NCBI GenBank assembly: GCA_033239125.1
Contig: BSWB01000002.1
Span: 159,450,409-159,514,408, forward strand
DNA length: 64,000 nucleotides
Direction of reading: 5' to 3'
From: Fagopyrum homotropicum
Taxonomy: Eukaryota; Streptophyta; Magnoliopsida; Caryophyllales; Polygonaceae
Shown here: positions 11,539 through 23,474 of the stretch, in pieces
How the letters are laid out: every line of letters starts with the position of its first letter
How positions within the stretch are numbered: position 1 is the stretch's first letter
Position numbers and translations under genes: made by a program
The notes under the pieces: generated by a model
What the model was told of the DNA's origin: nothing
The model's database searches: none
What the model saw: only the letters and a program-made list of their open reading frames with translations

Positions 11539-11768
11539 AAAGGATACAAGCTGTCCAAAAGGACCGGACCGGACCGACCGTAAACTTACGGACCGGACGT
11601 TTCACTACTTTGTGCACGATATATGGACCGGTCCACCACGGTCCGGTCCAATACGATTCGGTCCGACTGGACCATTTTATTTTATTTTTAAAAAAAATAA
11701 TATATATTTTTTATGGGATAAATGCGGTCCGGTCCGGGTTTGGACCGGACCGCAGCCCTAAAAGAATA
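11539..11768. mobile_element. Word-repeat hAT-like element A (word GGACCG)
   Basis: Body 11547-11760. Interior is built of GGACCG and its complement CGGTCC, separated by short spacers. The right end reads CCGCAGCCCTA, the inverse of a TAGGGCTGCGG terminus; the left end (CAAGCTGTCC) is a degraded version. Flanks AAAGGATA (11539-11546) and AAAGAATA (11761-11768) match at 7 of 8 positions, an aged 8-bp target duplication. Confidence 0.65.
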
Positions 11769-12323
11769 TAATAAATTACGGTAAGTAAGGATGGTAGGAT
11801 GCGCAATAATGAGTAATATGGGTTGTTGTTTTACGTGATCTAATGGTAATTTATCAGCATTATTTAATTATTTCATAATAAAAGTTGCAGTGGTAAATTT
11901 TTTTTTTAAAGGTATCTGAATAATTGTATCATTTTGAAAATTTGTCTATAAAAACGGTGGCATTTTTTATAATTTTTATGAGAAAATTGTACCAAATATT
12001 ATCTGAGTGTATAATTTTAGTTTAATTTGCTCAAAATTTATACCATCCGTTTTGATATTTTTTTAGTTAGTTCATGTATTATTTTGTTTAAATTAATAAT
12101 TATGTTTTTATGTATTTTTACTTGAACTAATATTATAAAAGTTCGTATATTTTATAGTTAGGATTATTTGAATACTTTTATTACAATATTGTTGGTTCAA
12201 ATATTTAACTATAAGTTCAAAATAAATGTTCTATTAGTTTATATATTTTATAATATTAATACAAGCATTATCATCAATTGAGGAAAACAATTTGTAAAAA
12301 TATATGAATTACAATATAATCTC
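11769..12323. other. AT-rich intergenic DNA
   Basis: Nothing recognisable beyond AT-rich sequence with repeated motifs such as GTTCAAATATTT and TTTATAATATTAATAC. Confidence 0.4.
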
Positions 12324-13164
12324 AACTAACATGACAAAAATTTTGAATGTCAGAAATCCCGTTAGAAAAAGATAAAACTAAGAGAAAATTTTTTCAAATT
12401 TTCCGTACAATTAGTTCAAAAATATGTGAACTATTATTGGTAAAGTATAATTTGAACTAACATAATAAACAATTTGAATGAAATATACAAATTTTAATTT
12501 TAAAAAAATTGACACGTGACAAAATAGTGTTACGGAATGCCGTACTTGAGAAACCTTTCCGTAACTAAACCAAAACGATAAATTACATAAAACTAACCAA
12601 TAATTATATAAAACTTCTCTTCATCGATTTTATGAACATAATTCAAATAAATCTGATTATTAGATGAAAATAGGGTTTTTAGTGGATTGTTTATGTAATT
12701 TTATCAAAAAGAAAACAACATTATTTATTTTATATAAAAAGTATAACTAACATGACAAAAATTTTGAATGAAAGAAACCCCGTTAGAAAAAGATAAAACT
12801 AAGAGAAAATTTTTTCAAATTTTTCGTAGAATTAGTTCAAAAATATGTGAACTATACGTAAAGTATAACTTGAACTAGCATGACAAAAAATTTGAACGAA
12901 ATATACAAATTTTAATAAATAAAAAAATTGACATGTGACACAAAATAGTGTTACGTAATACCGTACTTGAGAAACCTCTCCGTAACTAAACCAAAACTAT
13001 AAATTACATAAAACTAACCTATAATCATATATAACAACTCTTCATCGATTTTATGAACATAATTCAAATCAATCTGATTATTAAATGAAAATATATTTTT
13101 TAGCGGATTGTTTATGTAATTTTCTCAAAAATAAAACAACATTATTCATTTTATATAAAAAGTA
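12324..13164 (+). repeat. Tandem duplication of a 421-bp unit
   Basis: Unit 1 is 12324-12744 and unit 2 is 12745-13164. Both start AACTAACATGACAAAAATT and end TTATATAAAAAGTA, and contain the same ordered blocks (CCGTTAGAAAAAGATAAAAC, GTTACGxAATxCCGTACTTG, CTTCATCGATTTTATGAAC). They differ at scattered positions and small indels, so the duplication is not recent. No open frame. Confidence 0.9.
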
Positions 13165-13322
13165 GGCTTTGATAATTATTCGGGCCGAGCCATTATTGTT
13201 TAAAATTTGGGCCTAAATAAGTTGGGCCGTAAACAAAGAAGAATATTGTATTACCAACCCGTCCATAAATATATACATCCCTAATTCCATACACACCATA
13301 TTACAAATATCATAGGGAAGTG

Positions 13323-13813
13323 CTTTGTGTTAGGCTGAGCAAGTTAGGTTCGGTTTACGAACTAAACTAAGTAATTTTGGTTCATATCAAACCTGAACCG
13401 ACAATTTATATTTGGTCTTAGATCCATGTTTTTTAAAATATCGGTTTCGGTTAACCGAAAACTGAATTTTAATTTAAAAAAATAAAAAGCGGCTTTGAAG
13501 AGTGAAATGAATTTCAATTTTTATAGGTTTTCATATTTGTATTTCATCGAGGTTTGAATATTTCATATTAGTTAATTTATCGAGATTTGTAACTTTATTT
13601 TTTTAGGTCCATTTAGTGTTTAAAACCGAGACTGACCCAAAACAGACCTAATAGGTTCGGTTTTAGATTCTAATATTTCAAGTTTTCGGTTTTAGGCCCA
13701 AATTGTAACCGAACCTATTTTTATAGGTTCGGTTTTCGGTCCAAAGTTTCAGGAAAATCGGTTTTAGGTTTAGTTCGGATTGTTTTTTACCTATGATCAC
13801 CCCTACTTTGTGC
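13323..13813. mobile_element. Word-repeat hAT-like element B (word GGTTCGG)
   Basis: Body 13331-13805. Starts TAGGCTGAGCAAGTTAGG and ends CCTATGATCACCCCTA (inverse: TAGGGGTGATCATAGG). Inside, GGTTCGGTTTTCGG and its complement AACCGAAAAC alternate. Flanks CTTTGTGT (13323-13330) and CTTTGTGC (13806-13813) agree at 7 of 8 bases. A 200-bp AT-rich section interrupts the word pattern. Confidence 0.7.
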
Positions 13814-15220
13814 TCGTTGGTATGCTAGGAATCGGATTAGAGTAAACCAAGATAGAATAACGAGGATTGATATAATCCATTTCATATAACATGGTGTTTA
13901 ATCGCTTTCGGACTAATAAGTTTTATGTTACGTCAATTCGAACTTGCTCGATTTGTTCAATTACAACCTTATAATTGGCAAAAGATAAAAAGTTTGATCA
14001 CATATAGTGCAGTGATACCCGGATGACCGGATTCGTACAAAAGGATAATCTTTTATTGCACTTGTTTTAATTGCTAACCCGATTGCTTTTTTAGTAAATG
14101 GAACTTTTAAATGATTATTCATCTTTTTTTCCTGTATAAATAGGGCTACCTAGATCTTTGTATGTATGTATGGGTCTCGATAATGAAAGAGATAATAGAT
14201 AAAAGCATGTTTTCATTTGCTTTTTTCTTCCTCGTTGGTACCATAGATACATTGGCTACGTGGAGTAGACCTCACTCGCTCTTTGGCTTGCTTCTAGCAT
14301 TTCTTTTGTAGCAAAAACGCTTTAACTTGTTGGACCATCTCCGTCTCTGGCGATTAATAAAAAAATTTAAAAACAGATAGACATAAAGTTCATCGTTGAA
14401 TATGTAAAAGAGTGGGTCTCTATTGTCCCAAATAAATTAACCATTTTTTGAAAAAAATACTTGTTATTTGGAAGATCTATCTTGTCTTGAGTAGGTTTTC
14501 TTCCGCTTTCATAGGAATTTGCTTAAGATTATAAATAAAATTTTGTGTTGGAAATATATTTATTTAATAAACATAAGAGTTAATGTGATAATTCATCATG
14601 GATAATTGAACGACCTAAAACACTATATTCGAAAAATAAAGTTATAAATCACTCAAACCCATGAAAATATTCATGAATCGACTAATAAAAAGTATTTGAA
14701 ATACTTATTTCCTAAAATTGGCCATTCCACATTCTCACTATCAAACCCAAAAATTAATTTGAGTTGTACCAAAACCAATTCTTAATTTTTTAAAAATAAA
14801 AGGTAAAAATCGAACTTTTACTAATACATTTTACATAAAACTATAGAAATATCCCACCACAAATGAAATCAATATTCAATCGAAAGTTTGATGAGCAGTA
14901 AATACTAATTATGATATTGAAATTAAGGAAAATTTAGACAAAAAAAATGTGGAATAAATTGGGGAATCATTACATGTCATTGATTCCACCGTACTATATA
15001 AAATTTGCTCTCATTTGGTTTTAGATTTGTGGGATTGAAACTTCTTAACAATGACGTTTTCTAGGCGATGTAGTGGCTATGGAATCTATTTCATGACACC
15101 GTCAAATTATCTTGAAAAAAAATACTAACAAAAATGGTCAACTTAAAGTTTTTTTATTGAGAAATTAAAGTAAGTATCATGTAAAACTTTTACGTGTTTA
15201 TAAATCAGTATTTGTTTAAA
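13814..15220. other. AT-rich intergenic DNA
   Basis: No gene, RNA or clear repeat seen. Short frames here have no family resemblance. Confidence 0.4.
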
Positions 15221-15916
15221 TCTATATAATATACTACTAAAGTAGACTACAGTGGCCCCATAATTTTTTTCGGATTAAATCTTTCACTAAATCAAGAATT
15301 AAGTTAATACATTTTTTTTACTAATATAAAATCTAAAATAAATCTTTTCTTAACTAATCTTTTAAAAAAAATAATCCAAAAAGTTAAGTATATCATGTTC
15401 TAGACTTCTCCTGTAAATTTTATCACATTTAAAAAATATCAAAATCTAACAAAATCTACTAATTCCATAATTTACGTTGGCGGATCATAAAACCTAAATT
15501 TCTCTTGTACGTTTTACTTCTCTTCCACGTTTTATCTCTCACACTATACATGTGAATAATGCCTCATCCTTTTCTGACAGTTTTTGTCTTCTAATATTGA
15601 TCATACTTCTTCATCTTTTTCAGAGATGTGATAATTTGAAGATCGGATTTTTCAAAGCTGCTTCGTCTAAATTTTCAGGTTATCCCATACGTTTTCAATC
15701 ATCACACTCATTCTGCTATTGTTTATTCATTCCTTAATTTGTTTTCAATAACTGTTATTTTAACAACTTTGGTTTTTAATATTCTTCTTTATGAAAGTCC
15801 CTCCCCTTCCGCCTTTCTTATCACTTACCTACTCGCAGACAGATCTTCCGAGACCCTGCCTATAAAGATACATCAATATTTAAATATATCCGCACAAGGT
15901 GCGGGATATGAACTAG
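15221..15916 (+). mobile_element. Non-autonomous Helitron
   Basis: Starts TCTATATAATATACTACTAA, a typical plant Helitron 5' end, and ends with a hairpin (CCGCACaaGGTGCGG at about 15889-15904), a short spacer and CTAG. It is flanked by A on the left (15220) and T on the right (15917), the AT target of Helitrons. No Rep/helicase coding, so it is non-autonomous. Small frames inside are not supported as genes. Confidence 0.75.
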
Positions 15917-16019
15917 TTAGGGTTGAAATGAGAAGGATGGATACATGGCGGTTGAATTTTTTTAAAAAATCTCAATTTTGATCTTATGATCAACATTAGG
16001 TGAAAAGAAAGTAGTAATG

Positions 16020-16985
16020 TCTTTTAAATAAGGAAAAATGACCCAAAATAATACCAACTATCAACATTGAACCGAAAATAATACGAACTTTGAAAATTAC
16101 TAGGAGCGATACAAACTATCAATGTATTTACCAATACTAATACGCCATACTTTTCCGGCAAAAACTCTAACTCCGGTGATGACGTGGCAGGCGGAATGTT
16201 ACATTTCATCAAATAAATGGATTAAATGTGTGATGTGGATTTTATTTTTCAAAAAAATAATTTAATAATATTTAATATATTAAAAAATGAAAACTTTAAT
16301 AATTTTAAAATTTTAAATAATAATTTTTTTAAAAAAATTTTGCAAATTTTTTTTAAAAAAATATTTTTTGTAAAAAATTTTTTAATAAAGTTTGAACATT
16401 TTAAAATTTTAAATAATAATATTTTGTAAAAAATTTTTAAAAAAATTCGAATATTTTTTTTTAGAAAAAAAAAATTTTACAAAAAATTTCGGAAAAAAAA
16501 ATCTTTAGGAATTAGGTTACAAAATTTAAAAAAAATTAAATTCGAATATTTTTTTTTCCAAATTCTTTTTTTTACAAATTAAAATTTTCATTTTATACAA
16601 AAATCCGAAAATAAATTTAATTAAAAAAAATATTATATTTTTATATTTTTTGGAAAAATAAATATTATTACATTTTATTACAAATCTATTTAAAAAAAAT
16701 TTCAAACTAAACAAATATTTTTTTAAAATAAATATTTGTAAAATTTTTTAAAAAAAATATTATTTAAAATTATAAAAATAATAATTTTTATTTTCTAATA
16801 TTTAAATATTATTAAATTGTTTTTTTTTTTAAAAATAAATCCACCTCACACATTTAACTCATTTACTTGATGACATGTAACATTCCGGCTGCCACGTCAT
16901 CGCCGGAGTTAGGGTTTTTGCCGGAAAAGTATGGCGTATTATTTTTGGTAAATACGTTGATAGTTTGTATCACTCCTAGTATTTG
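16020..16985. mobile_element. Long inverted-repeat (foldback) element with AT-only core
   Basis: About 180 bp at 16099-16280 is repeated inverted at about 16790-16982. Shared blocks: ACTAGGAGYGATACAAAC, ATACGCCATACTTTTCCGG, GATGACGTGGCAG, GGAATGTTACAT, AAATGTGTGAxGTGGAT. The 500-bp core is nearly pure A and T with many AAAATTTT runs. The two arms give matching short frames (NIPxATSSPELxFLPEKYGV) on opposite strands, which are by-products of the repeat and not genes. The left side continues outward with a related ACTATCAACATTGAACCG block that has no partner on the right, so the right end may be truncated. Confidence 0.75.
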
Positions 16986-16989
16986 GTTA

Positions 16990-18079
16990 TGCTTTTATTT
17001 ATACTCAAAATGTTTGAAGCCTTTTTTAATTTTTGCTCAAATTTTAAGAGGGGTGGTTGAAAAATTATTTGCTCTATAAAGGGATGAGTTGACTTTAAAT
17101 TAATATCATAAATATTTAATAAGTTTTTTAAGTCTCTCACGTTTTGCTCTAGTTTTATTTGGGCCGCAGAAGCTTAAATTATCCCAAAACTTTTCTTGTT
17201 TATTTTATTAAAATATAATGATCAAAATACTATATACTAGAACAAGAATAAGAATATGGGCAATATGTTATGAACAAAATAACATAAAATCTATTTAAAA
17301 AATATACAAGTAGGACACTTTAAAATGATTACAACCATATGATGACAATTAGAGGGACCAAATTGTTTCAACTTATCTTTATTTAAAAACTAAATAATTA
17401 GATTAAAACAAAATATGAAAAAAACTTAAAATTCACAAAAAAAAAAATTTATGAAAATAAAAATAGCAATTATTGTCGCGGGAATATTTATATAGTTGCC
17501 GTGTTGCGTAGCATATGTTGTTCCACAAAAATAGAATTAAAAACTCATTAATTGGAGTATTTTAAAAATAGAAAATAGATATTAAGGTGTATATAGTATA
17601 TAGTGTTAGGGTTGGCAGCATATCAACGTCACCAAAGACTCAATGAGCCCCTTGCCTTGTTGGATGACAATGACACCCTTCTCACTCATCAGCCTTCATA
17701 TTGAGCCAATAATTCAATGGCCAAGTTGCATCTCATGCTGCCAAATATAATTATTTGCAGGTATTTTCATCCGTTAAGATTCAACTTATGATGCCGAGAA
17801 GTGTGTCTCATATCGATAATACGTTGGTGGGTGAGATAATTATAAAATGAATTGGATTAAATATGTTTTTTTTTATAGGTTTTTGTTTTGTAAACTCATC
17901 AAATGTTATCCTATATATAATTCTCCTAAATGAAATGATTGAATTAAATACTGGTATATTTATTAAATGAGTTTATGTTATGGGTAATCTTAATAAAGAT
18001 AATAGTGGTAAAAGACATACTTAACTATTTTACCCATTATTATATAAGTCAATTGATTTTGGAATGAAACTTTGTGGAC
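16990..18079. other. AT-rich intergenic DNA
   Basis: No gene seen. A slightly GC-richer island at 17610-17760 has no frame or repeat that I recognise. Confidence 0.4.
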
Positions 18080-18681
18080 TAAGGGGTCGTTTGATATCGA
18101 AACCTGATTAAAGGTATAAGATATGAGTATCAAATTGATACATGATATCGTGTTTGGTATGTTGCAATATATCATGTATGTATATCGATACCTTTAAGTA
18201 AGGAAATGTCGAATATCAGATTAAGCAAGAACAAAATAAAATAAAAGGAGATCAATAGGGTTATCTCCACGGCTTTGAAGGATTGGAAGACAACAAGCCT
18301 GTTTACATAAGCATCAACGGTTAATATATGATATCCTAGTTGTTCTCATTCACAAACTTTATATCTTAGTAGGGCAGCAACGGTGGTGACTCTTGCTCCG
18401 GTCGGCGGCAGTACCAGCAGACGGTCGGCGGAGGCTCTCCCGGTTGGCGGCGGCAAGAGGCGGGAGAAGGAGTTGATGCTCTCTCATGAGTATTTGTGTG
18501 AGGAAGAAGAAAAGAAATGAAGCAGGGACATGTCGAGAGGGGAGAAAGAAAGACCCAACACTTCAAAAATATTACGGTATTAAATTGATACTAATACCCT
18601 AAAATGTCAAACACGGAATATAGATATAGGTGATACATATACCCTTACCTTTAAATAAGGTATTGATACCAAACAACCTAA
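18080..18681. mobile_element. PIF/Harbinger (Tourist-like) element with GC-rich cargo
   Basis: Body 18083-18678. Starts GGGGTCGTTTGATATC and ends GATACCAAACAACC, inverted termini. Flanked by TAA on both sides (18080-18082, 18679-18681), the TWA target of PIF/Harbinger. Subterminal parts are rich in GATACC/GGTATC words. The centre (18366-18480) is sharply GC-rich (GGCGGCAGTACCAGCAG, GGTTGGCGGCGGCAAGAGG) in AT-rich DNA, suggesting captured genic sequence; the minus-strand frame there is 66 codons of unknown origin. Confidence 0.72.
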
Positions 18682-18689
18682 GTCGTTTT

Positions 18690-20008
18690 GACTATTAATC
18701 TAAGAATACATACAAACTTTCGCTTTTTTTTTTTTTTAGGTATTAACGCGGTTGAATACATCCAAGCTTTTTTCACCAAATAATATATTTTGGGCCGACA
18801 AAATCAAATTTGTTAACATATAACAACATGATTATCATTTGGGTTTGGGGTTATAGGCTAATATATCATGGGATTAATTGAAATATTTGTGAGTATTATT
18901 GGAATGTTATTACGTCATAAATAGGTTAAATTCGGTTGGATGTGTAGGGTATATGTGACATGTTATCCAATATTAGATGCCAAACTATGTTTTGGATGAT
19001 TTAATTGGTTAATTTGGTTGTTATTTCATTCTTGATAATGACAATGGGTCAGTTTGGAAAGGTAAGATTATATAGATGAAGATGAGAATGAAGTAAATTA
19101 TTTAGATGAAGAATTAAGGAGATGAAATTGTTTAAGAAGATGAGGATGAAAATAAGGAAATGAGTGTTTGGTGAATTTAATATGATTGTGGATAAAATTA
19201 CAAAAAAGTACGTGTTAAATTTTTATAGATAAAAGAGATGAAAAAAAGAAAGAGGGGTAAAAGTGAGATTTGATGAAATATTCATGAATCGACCAATAGA
19301 TGAGGATTCTCAGGGATCTACTTAAGTCTGCAATTATCATTAAATAGCGATTAATAATTAGGGTTGGTTCACGTACATAATGATCTTGTGTTAAGGATTT
19401 ACAAAGTAATATGAGTCATTAATGAACTTGATTTTAATTATCTACATTTATCTACGTCATTTAATGATTTAATAGATGTGCGGTGTTAATTTTGTAACTT
19501 TTATAAGTTACCAGGTACTTTTGTCATTTGAAAAATATGTTTTAAAAAGGATATGGTGACATTTTTGTAATTTCATGAAAAATTTAACAGTTACAATACG
19601 AGTTCATAAGTTTAGCTCAATTCATTCAAAATTTATATACTATCGGTTCTATTTTTTTTTGTAATAGTTAGTTAATGTATTGTTTTGTTAATTTATTAGT
19701 TATTTTTTATAAAAGAATTTTTAAAAATAATTTGGTGAGGTAATTACCATTTTAATTGACTTACCACTATTACTTTATTAAGAGCGTATTTACTTAATGA
19801 GTTCATGCTACGGGTAATCTTAATAGAGTAAATATGAAAAATGCATAGTTAATGAATTTGGCCCACCTTTTTACTTATACATGTTCGAACTAATAAAACA
19901 CAATGTTTGAATTATTGATATTCAAATATTAAACTATTTAAAGAGAAATTCCTCTTGAAACCCTTAAGGTTTGGATTTTTTTTTCTCTTGGGGTCATCGT
20001 GGTTTAAC
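18690..20008. other. AT-rich intergenic DNA
   Basis: Nothing recognisable. A purine-rich GATGAAGATGAGAATGAAG stretch (19070-19160) is low complexity. Confidence 0.4.
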
Positions 20009-21661
20009 TTATTTGTAACAACCTGTTTTTGGCCGTCACCGTCCCCGCAGTGACAGTGGCCATTGTCGCGGCCGGGTCAACCCGCCCCTACGACTGACCC
20101 CATATCGCGTCCGATATGTTTTCTTTCGTTTTTATTTCTTTCCTTTCTTAGAAGATCCGATCTTCTATCTTACGAGCCGACTTTTCTTCTATCTTCTAAC
20201 CCTAATATGATCTTCCTTGTTCTTTCCTAAACGTTTCTATACATTACCGTCTTCTCTTCCGTTTTCTCCTTCTTGCTTATGTCTTCTTCAACCTCGAGCA
20301 AAGCTGCGGCCTTTCCTTGTGATCTTCTACAGAACATGTAAGTTCCTCACCCCTCTTGATCTTTATGACGTTCATGAATCTGTTGCACGCTTCTTCTTCT
20401 TCTTCTTCTTCACTTGAATCAAGATCGAGTCTTGATTCTTGTTTGTCCTTCGTTGTTGATGCGTATGTATTCCAAGCTCCTTTGGTTGAGTATTTGTCGT
20501 GAGTGGATTGAAGATTCGAGCTTTAGTCTCCCTATTGTGTCGTTGCTTTCAAAATAAGCCCATCAGTTGCTTCTGTCGTTGATCCGCCCCTGCGGCTGCA
20601 AGCCATCACTGCCCCTGTGCCTCCTGTCGGCCGCCCCTGCGGTTTCCTCCACAGTAACTCCCGTCTTTTGTGAGCTGCTTCCTTCCTTGATTCCTTGTTC
20701 CTTTCCTTGAGTTGTGTTGTTGATGTTGTCCCTTGGGGAACCTGTGAGACTAGGAATCGTGTCCCTAGTTTGTTGAAAATCTCTTAGAGATCATTGAGAC
20801 TAGAAGTTGTAGACTTTTTAGCTTTCGGTTCGTTTCTGATTCGCTATGCCTTGTCTAGGCAAGCATTCATTCTTTCCTTCAGGAAGCTGAGTAGTAGTTG
20901 ACCCTTGTGTTACCTTCGAGTAAAGTAGGTCCCTTGGACCTACTTAGCCGCGTTCCATATATTGGTTTGACCGTTTTGGTTATGGTTGTTGTTTATCGTT
21001 ATAATGGAAAACCGGACTAGAATGATCTTATACCGTAATTGGCCCAAGCGTATTATAACCGGGCGGTGACCGCTTGTCCGGTTCAAAATGGGAAAAGTGG
21101 GAGGTGCTCTTGCAACCAGTCCAGCAGTTAACGGAGGGATGCATCGCCTCTATTCATGTTGGTGAAAGGGGACAGAGGCGAGATCACGGTGGTTCTCGTG
21201 TGACAAAGGAAGTTGAATTAGTAATGAATAACTTAATGACAAATAATAACTGGTTGTGTGCGAGCATGCTATATGTTTCTTATATGTGTTTGTGTCTTTA
21301 CTGTCTTTGTGATATCTAGATTAACCAACGGTTTTATATCGATGTTGTAGATGTCTTGCAGTTTAGGGATGCTGCTGAGTGATCCGGATGGAGTGGTTCA
21401 GCCGGGGTCCCGTACATTATAAGACGGGATCGGAGTTTATATTTTTGTTGTTGTCATTTTCAGTTGTTGTTAAACTCGGCTGCGAGTCCTCTATTTTTTC
21501 ACTTTATTATACCTTATGGTTTTTATATAGTTTCGGTTTTCATTTATTTGTACATTGTTGCAAGATTAGATGTTATTGTTGTTACTATGAGAGTCGAAAC
21601 CCATTGTGAGGTACTAACCCGTAACACTTCGAGTTCCCAAAACTTGGGGTGCTACATTATT
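20009..21661. mobile_element. Solo LTR, probably Ty3/gypsy (Tekay/Del-like)
   Basis: The 1643-bp body (20014-21656) starts TGTAACAACCTG and ends GGGGTGCTACA, giving TG...CA ends with an inverted TGTA/TACA. It is flanked by a perfect 5-bp duplication TTATT (20009-20013, 21657-21661). No primer-binding site, gag-pol or second LTR adjoins, so recombination between two LTRs has left a solo copy. Long LTRs with TGTAACA-type ends are typical of plant chromovirus gypsy elements; the lineage is inference. Base composition is clearly GC-richer than the flanks. Confidence 0.8.
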
Positions 21662-22747
21662 TCCCTTATGTATTCTTACTTAATATATTTTACTAACCTT
21701 TTATTATAAAATTAAAAATATAAAAAGTATATTTAAGGTGATCGTAACTAGTTTTAAAGTTAGCCTTTAAATTCAAAAATAAATAAAAATTAAATATTGA
21801 TTGTATTTTTTATTTAATAGACAAAAAATTTATTAAATTTATTTTCTAATATTTTAAATACAAAAAATACATAATATATAAATATTCTTCAATACCATTA
21901 CTTTTTCTAATAAAATAATTTGCTTTTTTCACTTCAATAAATAAAACAAGTTTATTTCCCTGTTACACATTTTTTTTTATGTTAATTCAATAATTTATTT
22001 ACCGTTTCTAAATATTTTTACTGTATCTTTGAAGCATTGTCCCTATGTCAGGAGTAGAAACTGTAGAATGCCAAAGACGTATATGAGATGCACCCGTACA
22101 CTATCTAAAACAAATTCCTACCTCCCATGTATTTTTTTTTCGTGTAAATAGTTAAATAAAAATTCATTTCGTTTAAATATAGACGTCATCCTCCTAGAGT
22201 ACAAAATAAAGTGGGTCTTACTCCTCCACAAATAAACCAATAATATTTTTTTTTAATTTATTTTTTCTCAAATATTTGGTAAAAAAAAGAAAAATTAAGA
22301 TTAAAATAAGATTATAAACAAAATGAAATGCAATAAAAAGTTATATAAACAGAGTTTATAAACAAATACATATAAAAGTACTGTGGATAAATAACATTAT
22401 AGACAGTCTTATAAGGAAATAAGATACTTTATTTATTGGTTACATGTGACTTGTGACTGTGTCCCATAAAGCGCACGGTGGAAAAAGCAAAATTCAACTT
22501 TGCAATGATACGTGCGATTCGAAATGCGCATGCGCATGTACGGCTTGGTTAAATAGAGTATTTTATCAGTTATAATTTTGAAAGTATGCATCTGGTGTGA
22601 GTGATGGCAACACTAAAGAACATCAAGTGTTGCATACTTACATCATCTAGTTTAAGAACAAAATTTTAGTAGACCCATAACAAATGTATAATACGACTTC
22701 ACGCATATCAACCACTATGCTATCTTGGGTGATGCGTATATTCACGC
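21662..22747. other. AT-rich intergenic DNA
   Basis: No gene or defined repeat seen. Confidence 0.4.
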
Positions 22748-22938
22748 ACTAGAACCACTGCATTTTTTTTTGTACAAAGGTAAGCGAAAAGGGGGATTCA
22801 GCCTCTCGAGACTAAATCTTTTAGAGCATCCTTTCGAATGAAGTCATTAACTTCGTGTGAGAGAGATTTAACACTGATATTCGGATTATGTTTAAACATC
22901 GCCAGCCGATCAGCAACAGTGTACTAGAACCACTGCAT
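22748..22938 (-). mobile_element. 5'-truncated LINE tail, copy 1, with 16-bp target duplication
   Basis: Body 22764-22922, minus orientation, with its A-tail appearing as the T-run at about 22762-22770. Flanked by perfect 16-bp repeats ACTAGAACCACTGCAT (22748-22763 and 22923-22938). On the minus strand it reads TVADRLAMFKHNPNISVKSL then HEVNDFIRKDAL, which looks like the end of an RNase H-type C-terminus (TVADRLA) of a plant L1 LINE. Confidence 0.75.
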
Positions 22939-23472
22939 CTTTTTTTTTTTGATACAAGGGTAAGGAAAAGGGGAGCAGTCTCTAAGGACCGGTCACCCAA
23001 AGCATCCAAACGGATGAGGTCTTCAACAGCTTCCGGTAGCACCTCGTCACTAGTCTCTGACGCGAAACCATACAACGCAGGTCAATCTGCTACGGTGTTG
23101 AAATCCCAGAAAGGTGGTAAGAACAGAGCTGATCCAACCGGAGATCAAGGAATAGACGTCCGAGAAGATCATAATGGTGACAAAGAAAAGATGGGTGAAG
23201 CCGGAGGAGGACAAAAGTACAAAAATGTAGAGCATCTTCCAAAGATGAGGCGGGTAATGGAAGAGCCAAGCACTATCAGAATAGCACCGCCAGATGCATG
23301 TACAACAGGACACGAACTCCTGGGGGAAGTGACAGACGGGAATTCGGGGAAGAGCCTCCCATCAAAAGAAACCGTCATGAAAGCACACTACCACGACCGC
23401 AGTCTAGACACGACTCTATGCATACCCTGTAATCTATAGGAGAGCTTGAAAACAAGAACCACCGCATCTTTT
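22926..23472 (-). mobile_element. 5'-truncated LINE tail, copy 2
   Basis: Body about 22944-23454, minus orientation, with the A-tail seen as T-run 22939-22951. Flanks AGAACCACTGCATCTTTT (22926-22943) and AGAACCACCGCATCTTTT (23455-23472) agree at 17 of 18 bases. The minus-strand tail reads LPEAVEDLIRLDALGDRSLE then TAPLFLTLVSKKK, clearly related to copy 1 (DFIRKDALKDLVS...PFSLTFVQKK). The rest of the body has broken frames. The plus-strand frame 22888-23439 is a shadow of this element. Confidence 0.72.
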
Positions 23473-23474
23473 GA

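Noticed and set aside
11351..11761. 136-codon plus-strand frame at the right of the GAGCGC repeat
   Set aside because: It runs across the end of one repeat and through word-repeat element A; the RSGPIRFGP-like text is just the repeated word translated.
11539..11768. Reading the GGACCG-type tracts as simple microsatellites
   Set aside because: Words alternate with their complements at irregular spacing, and defined ends with 8-bp duplications are present.
16867..17079. Plus-strand 70-codon frame similar to a minus-strand frame at 16024-16212
   Set aside because: Both arise from the two arms of one inverted repeat; no sign of coding.
22888..23439. 183-codon plus-strand frame
   Set aside because: It runs antisense over a 5'-truncated LINE tail with poly(A) and target duplications on the minus strand; no recognisable domain.
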